Shown here: one piece after another, positions 1 to 8,371 of the stretch | Position numbering within the stretch: the stretch's first letter is position 1 | Layout: each line of letters starts with the position of its first letter | DNA from: Salinispora fenicalii | GTDB taxonomy: Bacteria > Actinomycetota > Actinomycetes > Mycobacteriales > Micromonosporaceae | Assembly: GCF_000514815.1 (NCBI RefSeq) | Contig: NZ_AZWQ01000018.1 | Coordinates: 124,118-188,117 of the forward strand | DNA: 64,000 nt | Direction: 5' to 3' | Notes under the pieces: generated by a model | What the model was told of the DNA's origin: nothing | Seen by the model: the letters and a program-made list of their open reading frames with translations, nothing else | Databases searched by the model: none | Made by a program: the position numbers and the translations under genes

Positions 1-384
1 TCCGACGACGGGTTGGGGCGCGGGACGTTGCTCAGCCACTGCCTCCCCGCACGGGCCAACGTGTTCGTAGGGCCGTGGACAGCGGGATCGGTCCAGCAGG
101 GGCAGGTCGCAGAAAACCCGGTGCCGGTTGTTCTGGTCGTCTGCCGTGGAGACGGTGGTCTCTCCGGCGTCAACCGCACCGAGGAAGCTCAGCGAGGTGG
201 CGATCGTGCCGGCCAGCGCGACAGCGGCGGCGCAGTCCGCGACCCGGATCGGAAGATGCACCACGTAACCGGGCTCCTCCTCGTCCCGGGGCGGCAGAGC
301 GGACTGGTCCGGGGCACCACCCAAGGCGGGCAGCCGGTTCGCGGCCGGGAGTTGGGTCCGGGGGGTGTTCTCCACGTCGTGCAT
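1..384 (-). CDS. hypothetical protein, 3' end outside window
   Basis: An open frame begins at the ATG complementary to 382-384 and runs off the left edge, giving at least 128 residues. A GGAGG lies six bases before the ATG, which fixes the start. The N-terminus is rich in Pro, Asn and Gln, and residues 40-65 form a hydrophobic alanine-rich stretch. I recognise no domain. Codon use is normal for the region. Function is unknown. Confidence 0.55.
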   Translation of the reverse strand, partial: MHDVENTPRTQLPAANRLPALGGAPDQSALPPRDEEEPGYVVHLPIRVADCAAAVALAGTIATSLSFLGAVDAGETTVSTADDQNNRHRVFCDLPLLDRSRCPRPYEHVGPCGEAVAEQRPAPQPVVG

Positions 385-698
385 GCCCTGCCTCCGGCGG
401 TTTGTACCTGATCGTGCCCACGCCGTTCGGCCCGGCCCACGGCCCGATCCCGGCACCATCGGAACGTAGGCCGCTGGTCGATGGCCGCCAACAGGGCGCG
501 CGGCAATCCAGCTGCCAAGTCACATATGCGACACCTGTCTTGGCGGAATGCGGACAACGGTCGGGGAGGGCGGGTTCCGGACAGAAGAACGACGTCATGC
601 CAACCGCCGGGCCAACCGCTACTCTTCCGGTCGTAACCGGCGGCCTACCGCCACCCGTCGCCTCGCCGAGCCGACGCAGTCCCATCCCCGGGGGAGCG
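385..698. other. intergenic, divergent promoters
   Basis: This spacer lies between the leftmost minus-strand gene and the membrane protein starting at 699. Frames across it have no plausible start or protein-like composition. It should hold both promoters, but I see no clear -35/-10 pair. Confidence 0.4.
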
Positions 699-1292
699 AT
701 GTCCCAGCCAGTCAGCGGTGATCCGACCAGTCAGCCCGACGGCCCAGCCGAGGCGGCCATCCCCTCCGCGCCACAACCGGATCCGTCGGCGCTCCCAGCT
801 CCGGCCACCCCTTACCCTCCAAACCAGCAGAGCCCGGCGCCCCGCCGCCGACGCGGATTGCTGATCGCGTCGATCGCCCTCGCGGCGACCCTGGTGCTAT
901 GCCTCGGCGGCGGGGTCGCTGCCTTCCTGGCGGTGCGCGCCGCCGAGGACGGCACGGGCGCCGAGGAGCCCACAGCCGCCGTGGAGGAGTTCCTGACCGC
1001 CGTCTACCGGGACCGGGACGCGGCCCAGGCGTCGAGCCTGGTCTGCTCGGCCGCCAAGGACCAGGTGAAGATCTCCGCGAAGGTCGCCGAGGTGGAGGAG
1101 TACGCCGCCGACTACAAAAAGCCGTACTTCCGGTGGAGCCCCCTGAAGGTTGACGACGAGACCGAGGACCGGGCCGTCATCACCACCACCGTCACCATGA
1201 CCACCGCCGACGAGAAGGTCGCTGACCTGCCCCTGCGCCTCACCGTGGTCAAGTCGATGGGTTGGCGGGTCTGCGAGGTGGCGCAAGGGTGA
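699..1292 (+). CDS. membrane-anchored DUF4878-like protein
   Basis: The protein has 197 residues. Residues 1-52 are a Pro/Gln/Ser-rich cytoplasmic segment ending in PRRRR. Residues 54-78 are one transmembrane helix. The exported part (about 95-197) begins AAVEEFLTAVYRDRDAAQA and ends in a beta-rich segment, as in DUF4878/NTF2-like extracytoplasmic domains. The ATG at 699 follows GGGGGAG closely, so I prefer it to upstream in-frame starts. A 20-base gap separates it from the ArsA-like genes, so it may be co-transcribed with them. Function is unknown; the family assignment rests on architecture. Confidence 0.7.
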   Translation: MSQPVSGDPTSQPDGPAEAAIPSAPQPDPSALPAPATPYPPNQQSPAPRRRRGLLIASIALAATLVLCLGGGVAAFLAVRAAEDGTGAEEPTAAVEEFLTAVYRDRDAAQASSLVCSAAKDQVKISAKVAEVEEYAADYKKPYFRWSPLKVDDETEDRAVITTTVTMTTADEKVADLPLRLTVVKSMGWRVCEVAQG

Positions 1293-1312
1293 CGCCTGGT
1301 TAGGCTCGACGG

Positions 1313-2290
1313 GTGGGAGCAGCACAGCGACCGGCCGCGCCGGCCGGCAACGAGTGGCCGGCCCGCCTCCACGTGGTGACCGGCAAGGGCGGCACCGGCA
1401 AGACCAGCGTCGCCGCCGCCCTCGCCCTCGCCCTCGCCGCCGGGGGCCGACGCACCCTACTGGTCGAGGTCGAGGGGCGGCAGGGCATCGCCCAGCTCTT
1501 CGGCGCCGACCCGTTCCCCTACGCCGAGCAGCACCTGACCGACGCCGCGGACGGCGGCGAGGTGCGGGCCCTCGCCGTGGACGCGGAGGAGGCCCTGCTC
1601 GAGTACCTGGACATGTTCTACAAACTCGGCGGGGCCGGGCGGGCCCTGCGCAAGCTGGGCGCCATCGACTTCGCCACCACCATCGCCCCAGGGCTGCGCG
1701 ATGTGCTGCTGACCGGCAAGGTGAAGGAGGCCACCACCCGCACGCTGGGCCAGCAGCGGGTATATGACGCGGTGGTGCTGGACGCCCCGCCGACCGGGCG
1801 GATCGCGCGGTTCCTCAACGTCACCGCCGAGACCGCACGATTGGCCCGGATGGGGCCGATCAAAACCCAGAGTGAGGGGGTCGCCGCGCTGCTGCGCTCC
1901 CCGATGACCGCCGTGCACGTGGTGACGCTGCTCGAGGAGATGCCGGTCCAGGAGACCGCGGACGCCATCGCCGACTTCGCCGCGCTGGGCTTCCCGGTCG
2001 GACGGATCATCGTCAACGCCACCCGACCGCCGGCATCGGGCAGTTCCGCGGTCACCGCGGCGGAGCTCACCGCCGGGCTGCTCGCCGCCGGGCTACCCGC
2101 CGACGAAGCAACCGTCCGCGGCCTGGCGACCGAGGTACGCGACCAGGCGGTCCGCCGTGACCTGGAGGATTCGCTCCGGACCGACCTGGCCGAGTTGGGC
2201 CTGCCGCTGGTCGAGCTGCCGCTGCTGCCCGACGGGGTGGACCGGGCGGGTCTGGATCGGCTGGCCGCGGCGCTCATCCAAGCGGCTTGA
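1313..2290 (+). CDS. ArsA-like P-loop ATPase (first of two)
   Basis: The 325-residue protein carries the deviant Walker A of the ArsA/Get3/MinD class, GKGGTGKTS, at about residues 24-32. A switch-like VLDAPPTGR follows at about 155. It is shorter than a full ArsA and is one half of a tandem pair with the next gene. Such paired ATPases sit beside wblA and a PBP in other actinomycetes, so arsenite export is unlikely: no arsB or arsR is present. The start is GTG. A cytosolic nucleotide-driven targeting or assembly role is the family expectation, not shown here. Confidence 0.85.
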   Translation: MGAAQRPAAPAGNEWPARLHVVTGKGGTGKTSVAAALALALAAGGRRTLLVEVEGRQGIAQLFGADPFPYAEQHLTDAADGGEVRALAVDAEEALLEYLDMFYKLGGAGRALRKLGAIDFATTIAPGLRDVLLTGKVKEATTRTLGQQRVYDAVVLDAPPTGRIARFLNVTAETARLARMGPIKTQSEGVAALLRSPMTAVHVVTLLEEMPVQETADAIADFAALGFPVGRIIVNATRPPASGSSAVTAAELTAGLLAAGLPADEATVRGLATEVRDQAVRRDLEDSLRTDLAELGLPLVELPLLPDGVDRAGLDRLAAALIQAA

Positions 2291-2347
2291 CGCACTGCTC
2301 CCGTCGGCTCTTCAGCGTTGTTGAACCGGGCCCGATACGCTCGATTG

Positions 2348-3496
2348 GTGCCTTCCGACAACGTGGCGCCGCCGCTGGACGTTGACCAGATCCTCGCCGA
2401 TCCCGGCGTACGGATCGTGGTCTGCTGCGGGGCGGGTGGAGTAGGCAAGACGACCACCGCCGCCGCGCTCGCGCTCCGGGCCGCGGAGGAGCATGGCCGC
2501 CGCACGGTGGTGCTCACCATCGACCCGGCGCACCGGCTGGCCCAGTCGCTGGGGCTGACCGAGCTGGACAACACTCCACGCCAGGTCAAGGGAATCGACG
2601 TCGAGGCCAGCGGCGGTGAGCTGCACGCCATGATGCTCGATATGAAGCGCACCTTCGACGACGTGGTGCTCCAGCACACTGACCCGGGGAGGGCCGCGGA
2701 GATCTTCGCGAACCCGTTCTATGCGGCCATGAGCTCCACCTTCGCCGGCACCCAGGAGTACATGGCGATGGAGAAGCTCGGGCAGCTGCACGCCCGGGGC
2801 GAGTGGGACCTGATCGTGGTGGACACCCCGCCGTCCCGCTCGGCGCTGGATTTCCTCGATGCGCCGGCTCGCCTCGCCCGTTTCCTGGACGGCCGGATGC
2901 TGCGGCTGCTGCTTGCCCCGGCCCGCTCGGGCGGGCGAAGCATGTTCAGCTTCGTCACTGCCGGGTTCGGCGTGTTCTCGAAGGTTGTCCAGAAGTTACT
3001 GGGTGCCCAGCTGTTGAGTGACCTGTCCGGCTTTGTCGCAGCCCTCGACTCGATGTTCGGCGGCTTCCGCCAACGCGCGGAGCAGACCTACCGCATCCTG
3101 CAGGCCCAGGAGACGGCGTTCCTCCTGGTCGCGGCGCCGGAGCCGGACGCGGTCCGGGAGGCTGAGTACTTCGCGAGTCGGCTGCGGGCCGACCGGATGC
3201 CGCTCGCCGGGTTGATACTCAACCGGGTGCATCGCTCGGCGGCACCGAAGCTCGGCCCGGATGAGAGCTTGGCCGCCGCTGATCGGCTGGCCGGGCTGGG
3301 CGGCCACGAGGGCATAGTGGACGCGCTCCGGGCCCATGCCACGCTGGCCCACCAGGCGATACGGGAACAACGGGTGGCAGCCCGGTTCACCGCGGCGTTC
3401 CCGACCGTGCCGATGGCCTCGGTAGCCGCGCAGCCCGCCGACGTCCACGACATCGACGGGCTACGGATGATCGGTTCGCTGGCCAGCCAGGGGTGA
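2348..3496 (+). CDS. ArsA-like P-loop ATPase (second of two)
   Basis: From GTG 2348 the protein has 382 residues; a TTG at 2318 would add ten. The Walker A is GAGGVGKTT near residue 28, followed by VVLTIDPAHRLAQSLGL, typical of ArsA/Get3 proteins. VVDTPPSRSALDFLD is the switch/Walker B region near 155. It lies 57 bases after the first ATPase and the two probably form a hetero-pair. The stop codon overlaps the first copy of a 31-bp tandem repeat. Confidence 0.85.
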   Translation: MPSDNVAPPLDVDQILADPGVRIVVCCGAGGVGKTTTAAALALRAAEEHGRRTVVLTIDPAHRLAQSLGLTELDNTPRQVKGIDVEASGGELHAMMLDMKRTFDDVVLQHTDPGRAAEIFANPFYAAMSSTFAGTQEYMAMEKLGQLHARGEWDLIVVDTPPSRSALDFLDAPARLARFLDGRMLRLLLAPARSGGRSMFSFVTAGFGVFSKVVQKLLGAQLLSDLSGFVAALDSMFGGFRQRAEQTYRILQAQETAFLLVAAPEPDAVREAEYFASRLRADRMPLAGLILNRVHRSAAPKLGPDESLAAADRLAGLGGHEGIVDALRAHATLAHQAIREQRVAARFTAAFPTVPMASVAAQPADVHDIDGLRMIGSLASQG

Positions 3497-3587
3497 TCCG
3501 TAAGCCGGCCGCGGCGGCCAGGAGCGATCCATCAGTCAGCCGCGGCGGCTAGGAGTGATCCGTCAGCCAGCCGCGGCGGCCAGGACC
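3495..3587. repeat. three tandem 31-bp repeats across the wblA 3' end
   Basis: Three head-to-tail copies at 3495-3525, 3526-3556 and 3557-3587 differ by a few substitutions. Each contains a GC-rich core AGCCGCGGCGGC. The third copy includes the wblA stop codon and encodes its last residues (Ala-Ala-Ala-Gly). The first starts inside the ArsA stop codon. Each core is nearly self-complementary, so copies could form hairpins between the convergent genes. Confidence 0.9.
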
Positions 3588-3883
3588 TTGTCCCGGTCGG
3601 CCTTCTCCTTGGCGTTCTTCTTCATCGCGGCCTCGAACATCTTGCGCCAGCTGGCGACCTGCGGGTGGCGGCGCAGCAGCGCCCGTCGCTCACGTTCGGT
3701 CATGCCGCCCCACACGCCGAACTCGATCCGGTTGTCCAGCGCGTCCGCCAGGCACTCGTACCGGACTGGGCAGCTTCGGCAGATCCGCTTCGCCACGTTC
3801 TGTTCGGCGCCCTGTACGAACAACGCGTCCGGGTCCCCGTTCTGACATGCCGCCAGCGACGGCCAGTCAGTGATCATGCCCAT
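3563..3883 (-). CDS. wblA: WblA-type WhiB family regulator
   Basis: The 106-residue protein has the four WhiB cysteines at 13, 35, 38 and 44 (C-X21-C-X2-C-X5-C), which bind a [4Fe-4S] cluster, and the G-V-W-G-G turn at 56-60 followed by MTERERRALLRRHP. The stretch DALDNRIEFGVWGGMTER matches the WblA/WhiB4 branch. WblA is known in streptomycetes as a developmental and antibiotic-production regulator; that role is inferred here. The neighbours (two ArsA-like ATPases and a PBP) match the conserved setting of wblA. ATG 3883 or the in-frame ATG two codons later could be the start. Confidence 0.9.
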   Translation of the reverse strand: MGMITDWPSLAACQNGDPDALFVQGAEQNVAKRICRSCPVRYECLADALDNRIEFGVWGGMTERERRALLRRHPQVASWRKMFEAAMKKNAKEKADRDKVLAAAAG

Positions 3884-4288
3884 CTGTACACGTCCCCCCT
3901 TGCAGTACTACCGACCCCATCGCGGACCAGCCGGCTGTTTCCCCCGATCGCCCCCGCCGACCTCCCCCAAGGCGGCACGAACGACCTGTGGCGCTGTCGC
4001 CGCTCCCATCATGCTCTGTAGTTGCCTGATTACGCAACGTTGTCGGCAAAATCCATTATTCCGGACACTCCCGGCTTACCGGGCCTGCTGCCGCCCGCAT
4101 ACCCCACCGAGGTCCACGAAAACGCTGGACGCCCATCCCGCGCCAAGAGGAGACTCAGCGACGCCTGGTCCGCAACCGCCTACCGGGGGTCGTGCGTTTA
4201 GCACAACGAGGACGGCGTGCGCAGGAAATGGGGAAAAGCCGCCCCGCGCCGCTCGTCGCCGGTTCGCTACTCTGTCGAGGTGACCTGG
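3884..4288. other. divergent intergenic region of wblA and the PBP gene
   Basis: About 400 bases without a convincing gene. A plus-strand frame through it has Pro/Arg-rich composition typical of non-coding GC-rich DNA. It must hold both promoters. The length fits a regulated wblA upstream region, but I found no clear operator. Confidence 0.5.
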
Positions 4289-6709
4289 ATGCGGAAACGT
4301 GATCATAATGTGCTGACCAACGCCGCATCGCTACTCGTCTGTGGCCTACTCGCCGGAGTGGTGGTCGCCGCAGCGGCCTTCCCTGCGGCGGCGCTGTCCG
4401 GACTGGCGGCGAAGGCTGGCGCCGAGACCTTCGATGCCCTCCCCGAGCTGTTTGTGGACGCTGCCGGGCCGCAGATGAGCCGCCTACTCGCTGCTGATGG
4501 CAAGACACCGCTGGCCACCATGTACGACGAGAACCGCCGCGACATCACCAAGATTGACGACATCGCGCCGGCAATGCGGCAGGCGATCCTCGCCGCCGAG
4601 GACCACGACTTCTACCAGCACAACGGCGTCGACCTCAACGGCATCGTCCGAGCCTTCGTCAACAACAGCCAGGAAGGCTCCCAGCAGCAGGGCGCCTCCA
4701 CGCTGACCATGCAGTACGTCCGACTCGCCATCGCGTACTCGGCGACGCACCCGGCCGACGTGGTCGCGGCCACCGAGGACACCAACGCCCGCAAACTTCG
4801 CGAGATGAACCTCGCCCTGCAGGTGGAGAAGGAGTTCTCCAAGGACGAGATCCTGCTGCGCTACCTCAACATCGCCGCGTTCGGCAACGGCGCGTACGGC
4901 ATTTACGCCGCCAGCCAGGTCTACTTCGCCAAGCCCCCAAGCAAGCTCACCATCGCCGAATCAGCGCTCCTCGCCGGCCTCGTCAAGGCCCCCAGCACGT
5001 TGGACCCGACCACCACCAGCGGCTACCCGAACGCGGTGGCCCGGCGCGACTACGTCCTCAACAACATGGTGAAGATCAACGCCATCACCCAGGAGGAGGC
5101 CGAGAAGGCGAAGGCCAGCGAGCCGAAGATCGTCGGCAAGCGGGCGCCGAACGGCTGCGTCGACACCAACACGCAGGAGTGGGGATTCTTCTGCGACTAC
5201 TTCTACCGCTGGTGGATGGAGCAGGAGGCGTTCGGCTCCACCTCGTACGACCGGGAGCGGCGACTCAAGAGCGGCGGCTTCGAAATCATCACCACGATGG
5301 AGCCCCAGGTCCAGAAGGCCGCCGACAAGGCGGTACGGAAGAACCTCCCCACCACCAGTAAGGCCGCGCGGATGCTCGCCGTGATCGAGCCCGGCACCGG
5401 CCGGGTCCGCGCCCTCTCCACCAACCGCAACTACCAGCTCGACGATCCGGACAACCCGGAGAACAAGCCACACAGCAACCCGGCGAAGCGGGAAACCGGG
5501 GCGCTCGGCAACTATCCGAACACCGTCAACCCGCTCCTCACCGGCGGTGACGGCATCACCGGCTACCAGGCCGGCTCGACCTTCAAGATGTTCACCATGG
5601 TGGCTGCGCTGGAGAAGGGCATCCCGCTCAGCCACACCATCAACGCCGAGCAACGGTTCCGGTCCGAGTACATCATCAACAAGGGCAACCCCGTCGCCTG
5701 CGACGGCCACTTCTACTGCCCGGGAAACGCAAGCCCCAGCATGGCCGGCGTGCACAACATGTGGAGCGCGTTCGGAAGATCGGTGAACACCTACTTCGTC
5801 CCCCTCCAGCAGCAGGTGGGCGCCGAGAAGGTGGTCGAGGCCGCCAAGAAGCTCGGCATCACCTTCCGGAGCCAGGAGGACCTCGATCTGGAGAAGGACG
5901 CCCACCAGTGGGGTGCCTTCACCCTCGGCGTTTCCCAGACCACGCCGCTGGAGCTGGCCAACGCCTATGCCACCCTCGGCGCCGAAGGGCTCTACTGCGA
6001 GCCGATCCCGGTGCAGGAGATCCGCGACTCGGCCGGTAACAAGCTCGACATCGCCACCCCCCGCTGCGAGCAGCGGATCAGCACCGAGGTGGCCCGCGCC
6101 GCCGTTGACGCCGCCCGCTGCCCGGTCGGTGACCGCTCGTCCACGACGAAGTGCACCATCGCGACCGCCGGCAACGTGCGGCGCATCGTTGGCGCCCCGG
6201 TCGCCGGCAAGTCCGGCACCACCGACAAGGACAAGACCTCTTCCCTGGTCGCGATGACCAAGCAGTACTCGGTCGCCGGCATCATGGCCGACCCGGACTG
6301 GCCGCAGACCACCCAGCGAATGGGTCACAACGTGTCCACGGGCATCAACCCGCCGGTGTACGAGACGCTGCGTGACGCCATGAAGGGCAAGCCCAGGGTC
6401 GACTTCACCCCGCCGGAGAAGAAACTCCGACTGGGGGACCAGCGGACGATCCCGTCCGTCAAGTGCGTCAGCGTGGAGAAGGCGAAGTCCCGCATCACCG
6501 GGGCCGGATTCGCGGTGGTCGTCTCGCAGAGCCGGGTCGAGTCCAACTGCCCGGCCGGCACCGCTGCCGGGACCAGCCCAACCGGCCGTACCGCCAAGGG
6601 CAGCGTCGTCTCCATCAAGGTCAGCTCCGGCCCGGCTCCCAAGCCCACCGAGCCGACCGCGCGGCCCGAGCCGACCGATGGCCGACCGACGGAACGCCCC
6701 GGCGACTAG
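4289..6709 (+). CDS. class A penicillin-binding protein with PASTA domain
   Basis: A bifunctional peptidoglycan synthase of 806 residues. Residues 14-45 are the membrane anchor. The glycosyltransferase (GT51) domain shows EDHDFYQHNGVD, then QGASTLTMQYVR and a long GNGAYGIYAASQVYF motif. The transpeptidase has the serine motif STFK within GYQAGSTFKMF, the SVN motif within GRSVNTYF, and KSGTT (the KTG box). A C-terminal PASTA-like domain (PSVKCVSVEKAKSRITGAGF) is followed by a Pro/Thr/Glu-rich tail. ATG 4289 is chosen for GAGG eight bases upstream; GTG 4280 is also possible. It is adjacent to wblA, as in streptomycetes. Confidence 0.93.
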   Translation: MRKRDHNVLTNAASLLVCGLLAGVVVAAAAFPAAALSGLAAKAGAETFDALPELFVDAAGPQMSRLLAADGKTPLATMYDENRRDITKIDDIAPAMRQAILAAEDHDFYQHNGVDLNGIVRAFVNNSQEGSQQQGASTLTMQYVRLAIAYSATHPADVVAATEDTNARKLREMNLALQVEKEFSKDEILLRYLNIAAFGNGAYGIYAASQVYFAKPPSKLTIAESALLAGLVKAPSTLDPTTTSGYPNAVARRDYVLNNMVKINAITQEEAEKAKASEPKIVGKRAPNGCVDTNTQEWGFFCDYFYRWWMEQEAFGSTSYDRERRLKSGGFEIITTMEPQVQKAADKAVRKNLPTTSKAARMLAVIEPGTGRVRALSTNRNYQLDDPDNPENKPHSNPAKRETGALGNYPNTVNPLLTGGDGITGYQAGSTFKMFTMVAALEKGIPLSHTINAEQRFRSEYIINKGNPVACDGHFYCPGNASPSMAGVHNMWSAFGRSVNTYFVPLQQQVGAEKVVEAAKKLGITFRSQEDLDLEKDAHQWGAFTLGVSQTTPLELANAYATLGAEGLYCEPIPVQEIRDSAGNKLDIATPRCEQRISTEVARAAVDAARCPVGDRSSTTKCTIATAGNVRRIVGAPVAGKSGTTDKDKTSSLVAMTKQYSVAGIMADPDWPQTTQRMGHNVSTGINPPVYETLRDAMKGKPRVDFTPPEKKLRLGDQRTIPSVKCVSVEKAKSRITGAGFAVVVSQSRVESNCPAGTAAGTSPTGRTAKGSVVSIKVSSGPAPKPTEPTARPEPTDGRPTERPGD

Positions 6710-6726
6710 CGGCTCGCTGAGACGTC

Positions 6727-6761
6727 GAAGGGGCGGTCACCCAATCGGGTGGCCGCCCTTC
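6727..6761 (+). terminator. hairpin terminator after the PBP gene
   Basis: A GC-rich inverted repeat has arms at 6727-6742 and 6747-6761 with a four-base loop and one bulge. It sits between the convergent PBP and yqeY-like genes. There is no long T tract on either side. Confidence 0.75.
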
Positions 6762-6778
6762 GCATACCCGGAGCCAGA

Positions 6779-7234
6779 TCAGCTGGCGAGCTGTCGGCGT
6801 ACCTCGGCGGCGACGCGGCCCCCGGCAGCCCGGCCGGCCACCGCGGCCTGGGCGGCCTTCATCGCCGGGCCCATCTGCCCCATGCCGGCGAAACCACCAG
6901 TGGTCAGGGCAGTCCGGACCGCCTCAGCCAGTTCATCGTCAGAGAGTTGACTCGGCAGGTAGCGCTCCAGCACCACGCCCTCAGCGGTCTCTTTCGCGGC
7001 CTGCTCGTCGCGGCCCGCCTCGGCGAAGGCGGCAGCCGCCTCCCGGCGCTTTTTCGCCTCCTTGGCCAGCACGGCAAGCACCTCGTCGTCACCGAGCTCA
7101 CGCTTGGCCTCACCGGCGACCTCGGCCACACCGACGGCTGCCAGCGCCAGCCGCAGCGTGGAGGTGGTCATGTCGTCACGCGCCTTCAGTGCGGTCCGCA
7201 TGTCCGTGGTCAGGCGGTCCTTCAATGTGCCCAT
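6779..7234 (-). CDS. GatB/YqeY domain protein
   Basis: At 151 residues this is a free-standing YqeY-type protein, the helical domain also found at the C-terminus of GatB, where it contacts tRNA. It opens LKDRLTTDMRTALKARDDM and contains LERYLPSQLSDDELAEAV and GQMGPAMKAAQAAVAGRA, all typical of YqeY. It is a cytosolic helical protein whose free-standing role is not well defined. Its start lies 25 bases from the divergent phosphoesterase gene, so promoters must overlap. Confidence 0.88.
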   Translation of the reverse strand: MGTLKDRLTTDMRTALKARDDMTTSTLRLALAAVGVAEVAGEAKRELGDDEVLAVLAKEAKKRREAAAAFAEAGRDEQAAKETAEGVVLERYLPSQLSDDELAEAVRTALTTGGFAGMGQMGPAMKAAQAAVAGRAAGGRVAAEVRRQLAS

Positions 7235-7259
7235 GGACGGTCAAACTACTCTGTCTTCC

Positions 7260-8153
7260 ATGGGAAAGCGCACACTATTCCGGTTCGCCGCCGGCACTGC
7301 CGTCATGGGTGCGGCCACCCTGGCGTACGCATCGCTCATTGAGCGCAACATGTTCACCCTGCGGCGGTACGAGGTGCCGGTGTTGCCGGCCGGCGCGGAG
7401 CCACTGCGCATCCTGCACCTGTCCGACCTGCACATGATGCCCAACCAGCGACGCAAGCAGGAGTGGGTGGCGTCGCTGGCCGGGCTGGACCCCGACCTGG
7501 TCGTGGTGACCGGCGACAACATGGCCAACCCCGACGCGGTCCCCGCGGTCCTGTGCGCGCTGCAGCCGCTCCTCGACCACCCGGGTGCCTTCGTCTTCGG
7601 CTCCAACGACTACACCGGCCCGGTCTGGAAGAACCCGTTCACCTACTTCCTGCCCGACCGCGAATACACCGAGGGCGTGACCCTGCCCTACGACGAACTG
7701 CGGGACATCTTCACCGGTGCCGGCTGGGCCGACCTGAGCAACGCCCGTACCACGCTCAAGGCCGGCGGTCGGTCGGTGGAGTTGGTCGGGGTGGACGACC
7801 CACACATCGAGCGGGACGACTACGCGTCCGTCGCCGGCCCGGTCTCGCCCTCGGCCGACCTCTCGATCGCCCTCAGCCACTCCCCGGAACCGGCCGTGCT
7901 GGACCAGATGGCCGCGGACGGGTTCAGTCTGCTACTCGCCGGACACACCCATGGTGGTCAGGTCTGCGTACCGGGGGTCGGAGCCCTGGTGACGAACTGT
8001 GGGCTACACCGCTCGATGGCCAAGGGGCTGCACCGCTGGCCCGGCTCGGACGCCTGGCTACACGTATCGGCTGGCCTCGGCACCCATCCGACGGCGCCGG
8101 TCCGCTTCGCCTGCCCGCCTGAGGCGAGCATCCTGACCCTGATCCCCCGCTGA
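7260..8153 (+). CDS. membrane-anchored metallophosphoesterase
   Basis: The 297-residue protein has an N-terminal hydrophobic helix (8-25), then the calcineurin-like fold: LHLSDLHMM (metal ligands D and H), VVVTGDNMAN, GSNDY in place of the usual GNHD, IALSHSPE, and the terminal LLAGHTHGGQ motif. These supply a two-metal centre. The pattern resembles YkuE/Icc-type membrane phosphoesterases. ATG 7260 is preferred to upstream starts because those would run through the yqeY-like gene. Confidence 0.9.
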   Translation: MGKRTLFRFAAGTAVMGAATLAYASLIERNMFTLRRYEVPVLPAGAEPLRILHLSDLHMMPNQRRKQEWVASLAGLDPDLVVVTGDNMANPDAVPAVLCALQPLLDHPGAFVFGSNDYTGPVWKNPFTYFLPDREYTEGVTLPYDELRDIFTGAGWADLSNARTTLKAGGRSVELVGVDDPHIERDDYASVAGPVSPSADLSIALSHSPEPAVLDQMAADGFSLLLAGHTHGGQVCVPGVGALVTNCGLHRSMAKGLHRWPGSDAWLHVSAGLGTHPTAPVRFACPPEASILTLIPR

Positions 8154-8180
8154 GGCGGCGGCGTCACGGGGATACCGAAT

Positions 8181-8208
8181 TTGACCCTCGGAACGGGTGG
8201 GCTAGTAT
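8181..8208 (+). promoter_or_regulatory. probable tRNA-Pro promoter
   Basis: TTGACC at 8181-8186 and TAGTAT at 8203-8208 are separated by 16 bases. The -10 ends 14 bases before the first tRNA base, fitting a sigma-70-type stable RNA promoter. Confidence 0.65.
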
Positions 8209-8222
8209 TTGTCGGCACGCCT

Positions 8223-8298
<76 letters not shown>

Positions 8299-8301
8299 GA
8301 G

Positions 8302-8340
8302 GTAAGAGGGCACATCTGATCGATGGATGTGCCCTCTTAC
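8302..8340. terminator. bidirectional hairpin between tRNA-Pro and int
   Basis: A perfect 14-bp stem has arms at 8302-8315 and 8327-8340 with an 11-base loop. It lies four bases past the attL core, so it belongs to the element. It can end both tRNA-Pro and convergent int transcription. Confidence 0.8.
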
Positions 8341-8371
8341 GTGTCTGTACAGCAACGAAGTACAGCAGCAG

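Noticed and set aside
2318..2347. TTG start of the second ArsA-like gene
   Set aside because: The GTG at 2348 gives a better N-terminus; the extra ten residues are not protein-like for the family.
1313..3496. Arsenite export pump
   Set aside because: Although the ATPases are ArsA-like, no arsB, arsC or arsR accompanies them and the setting is that of wblA.
4961..6328. 455-codon minus-strand frame inside the PBP gene
   Set aside because: Antisense to the transpeptidase domain; composition is Gly/Val/Leu/Arg shadow.
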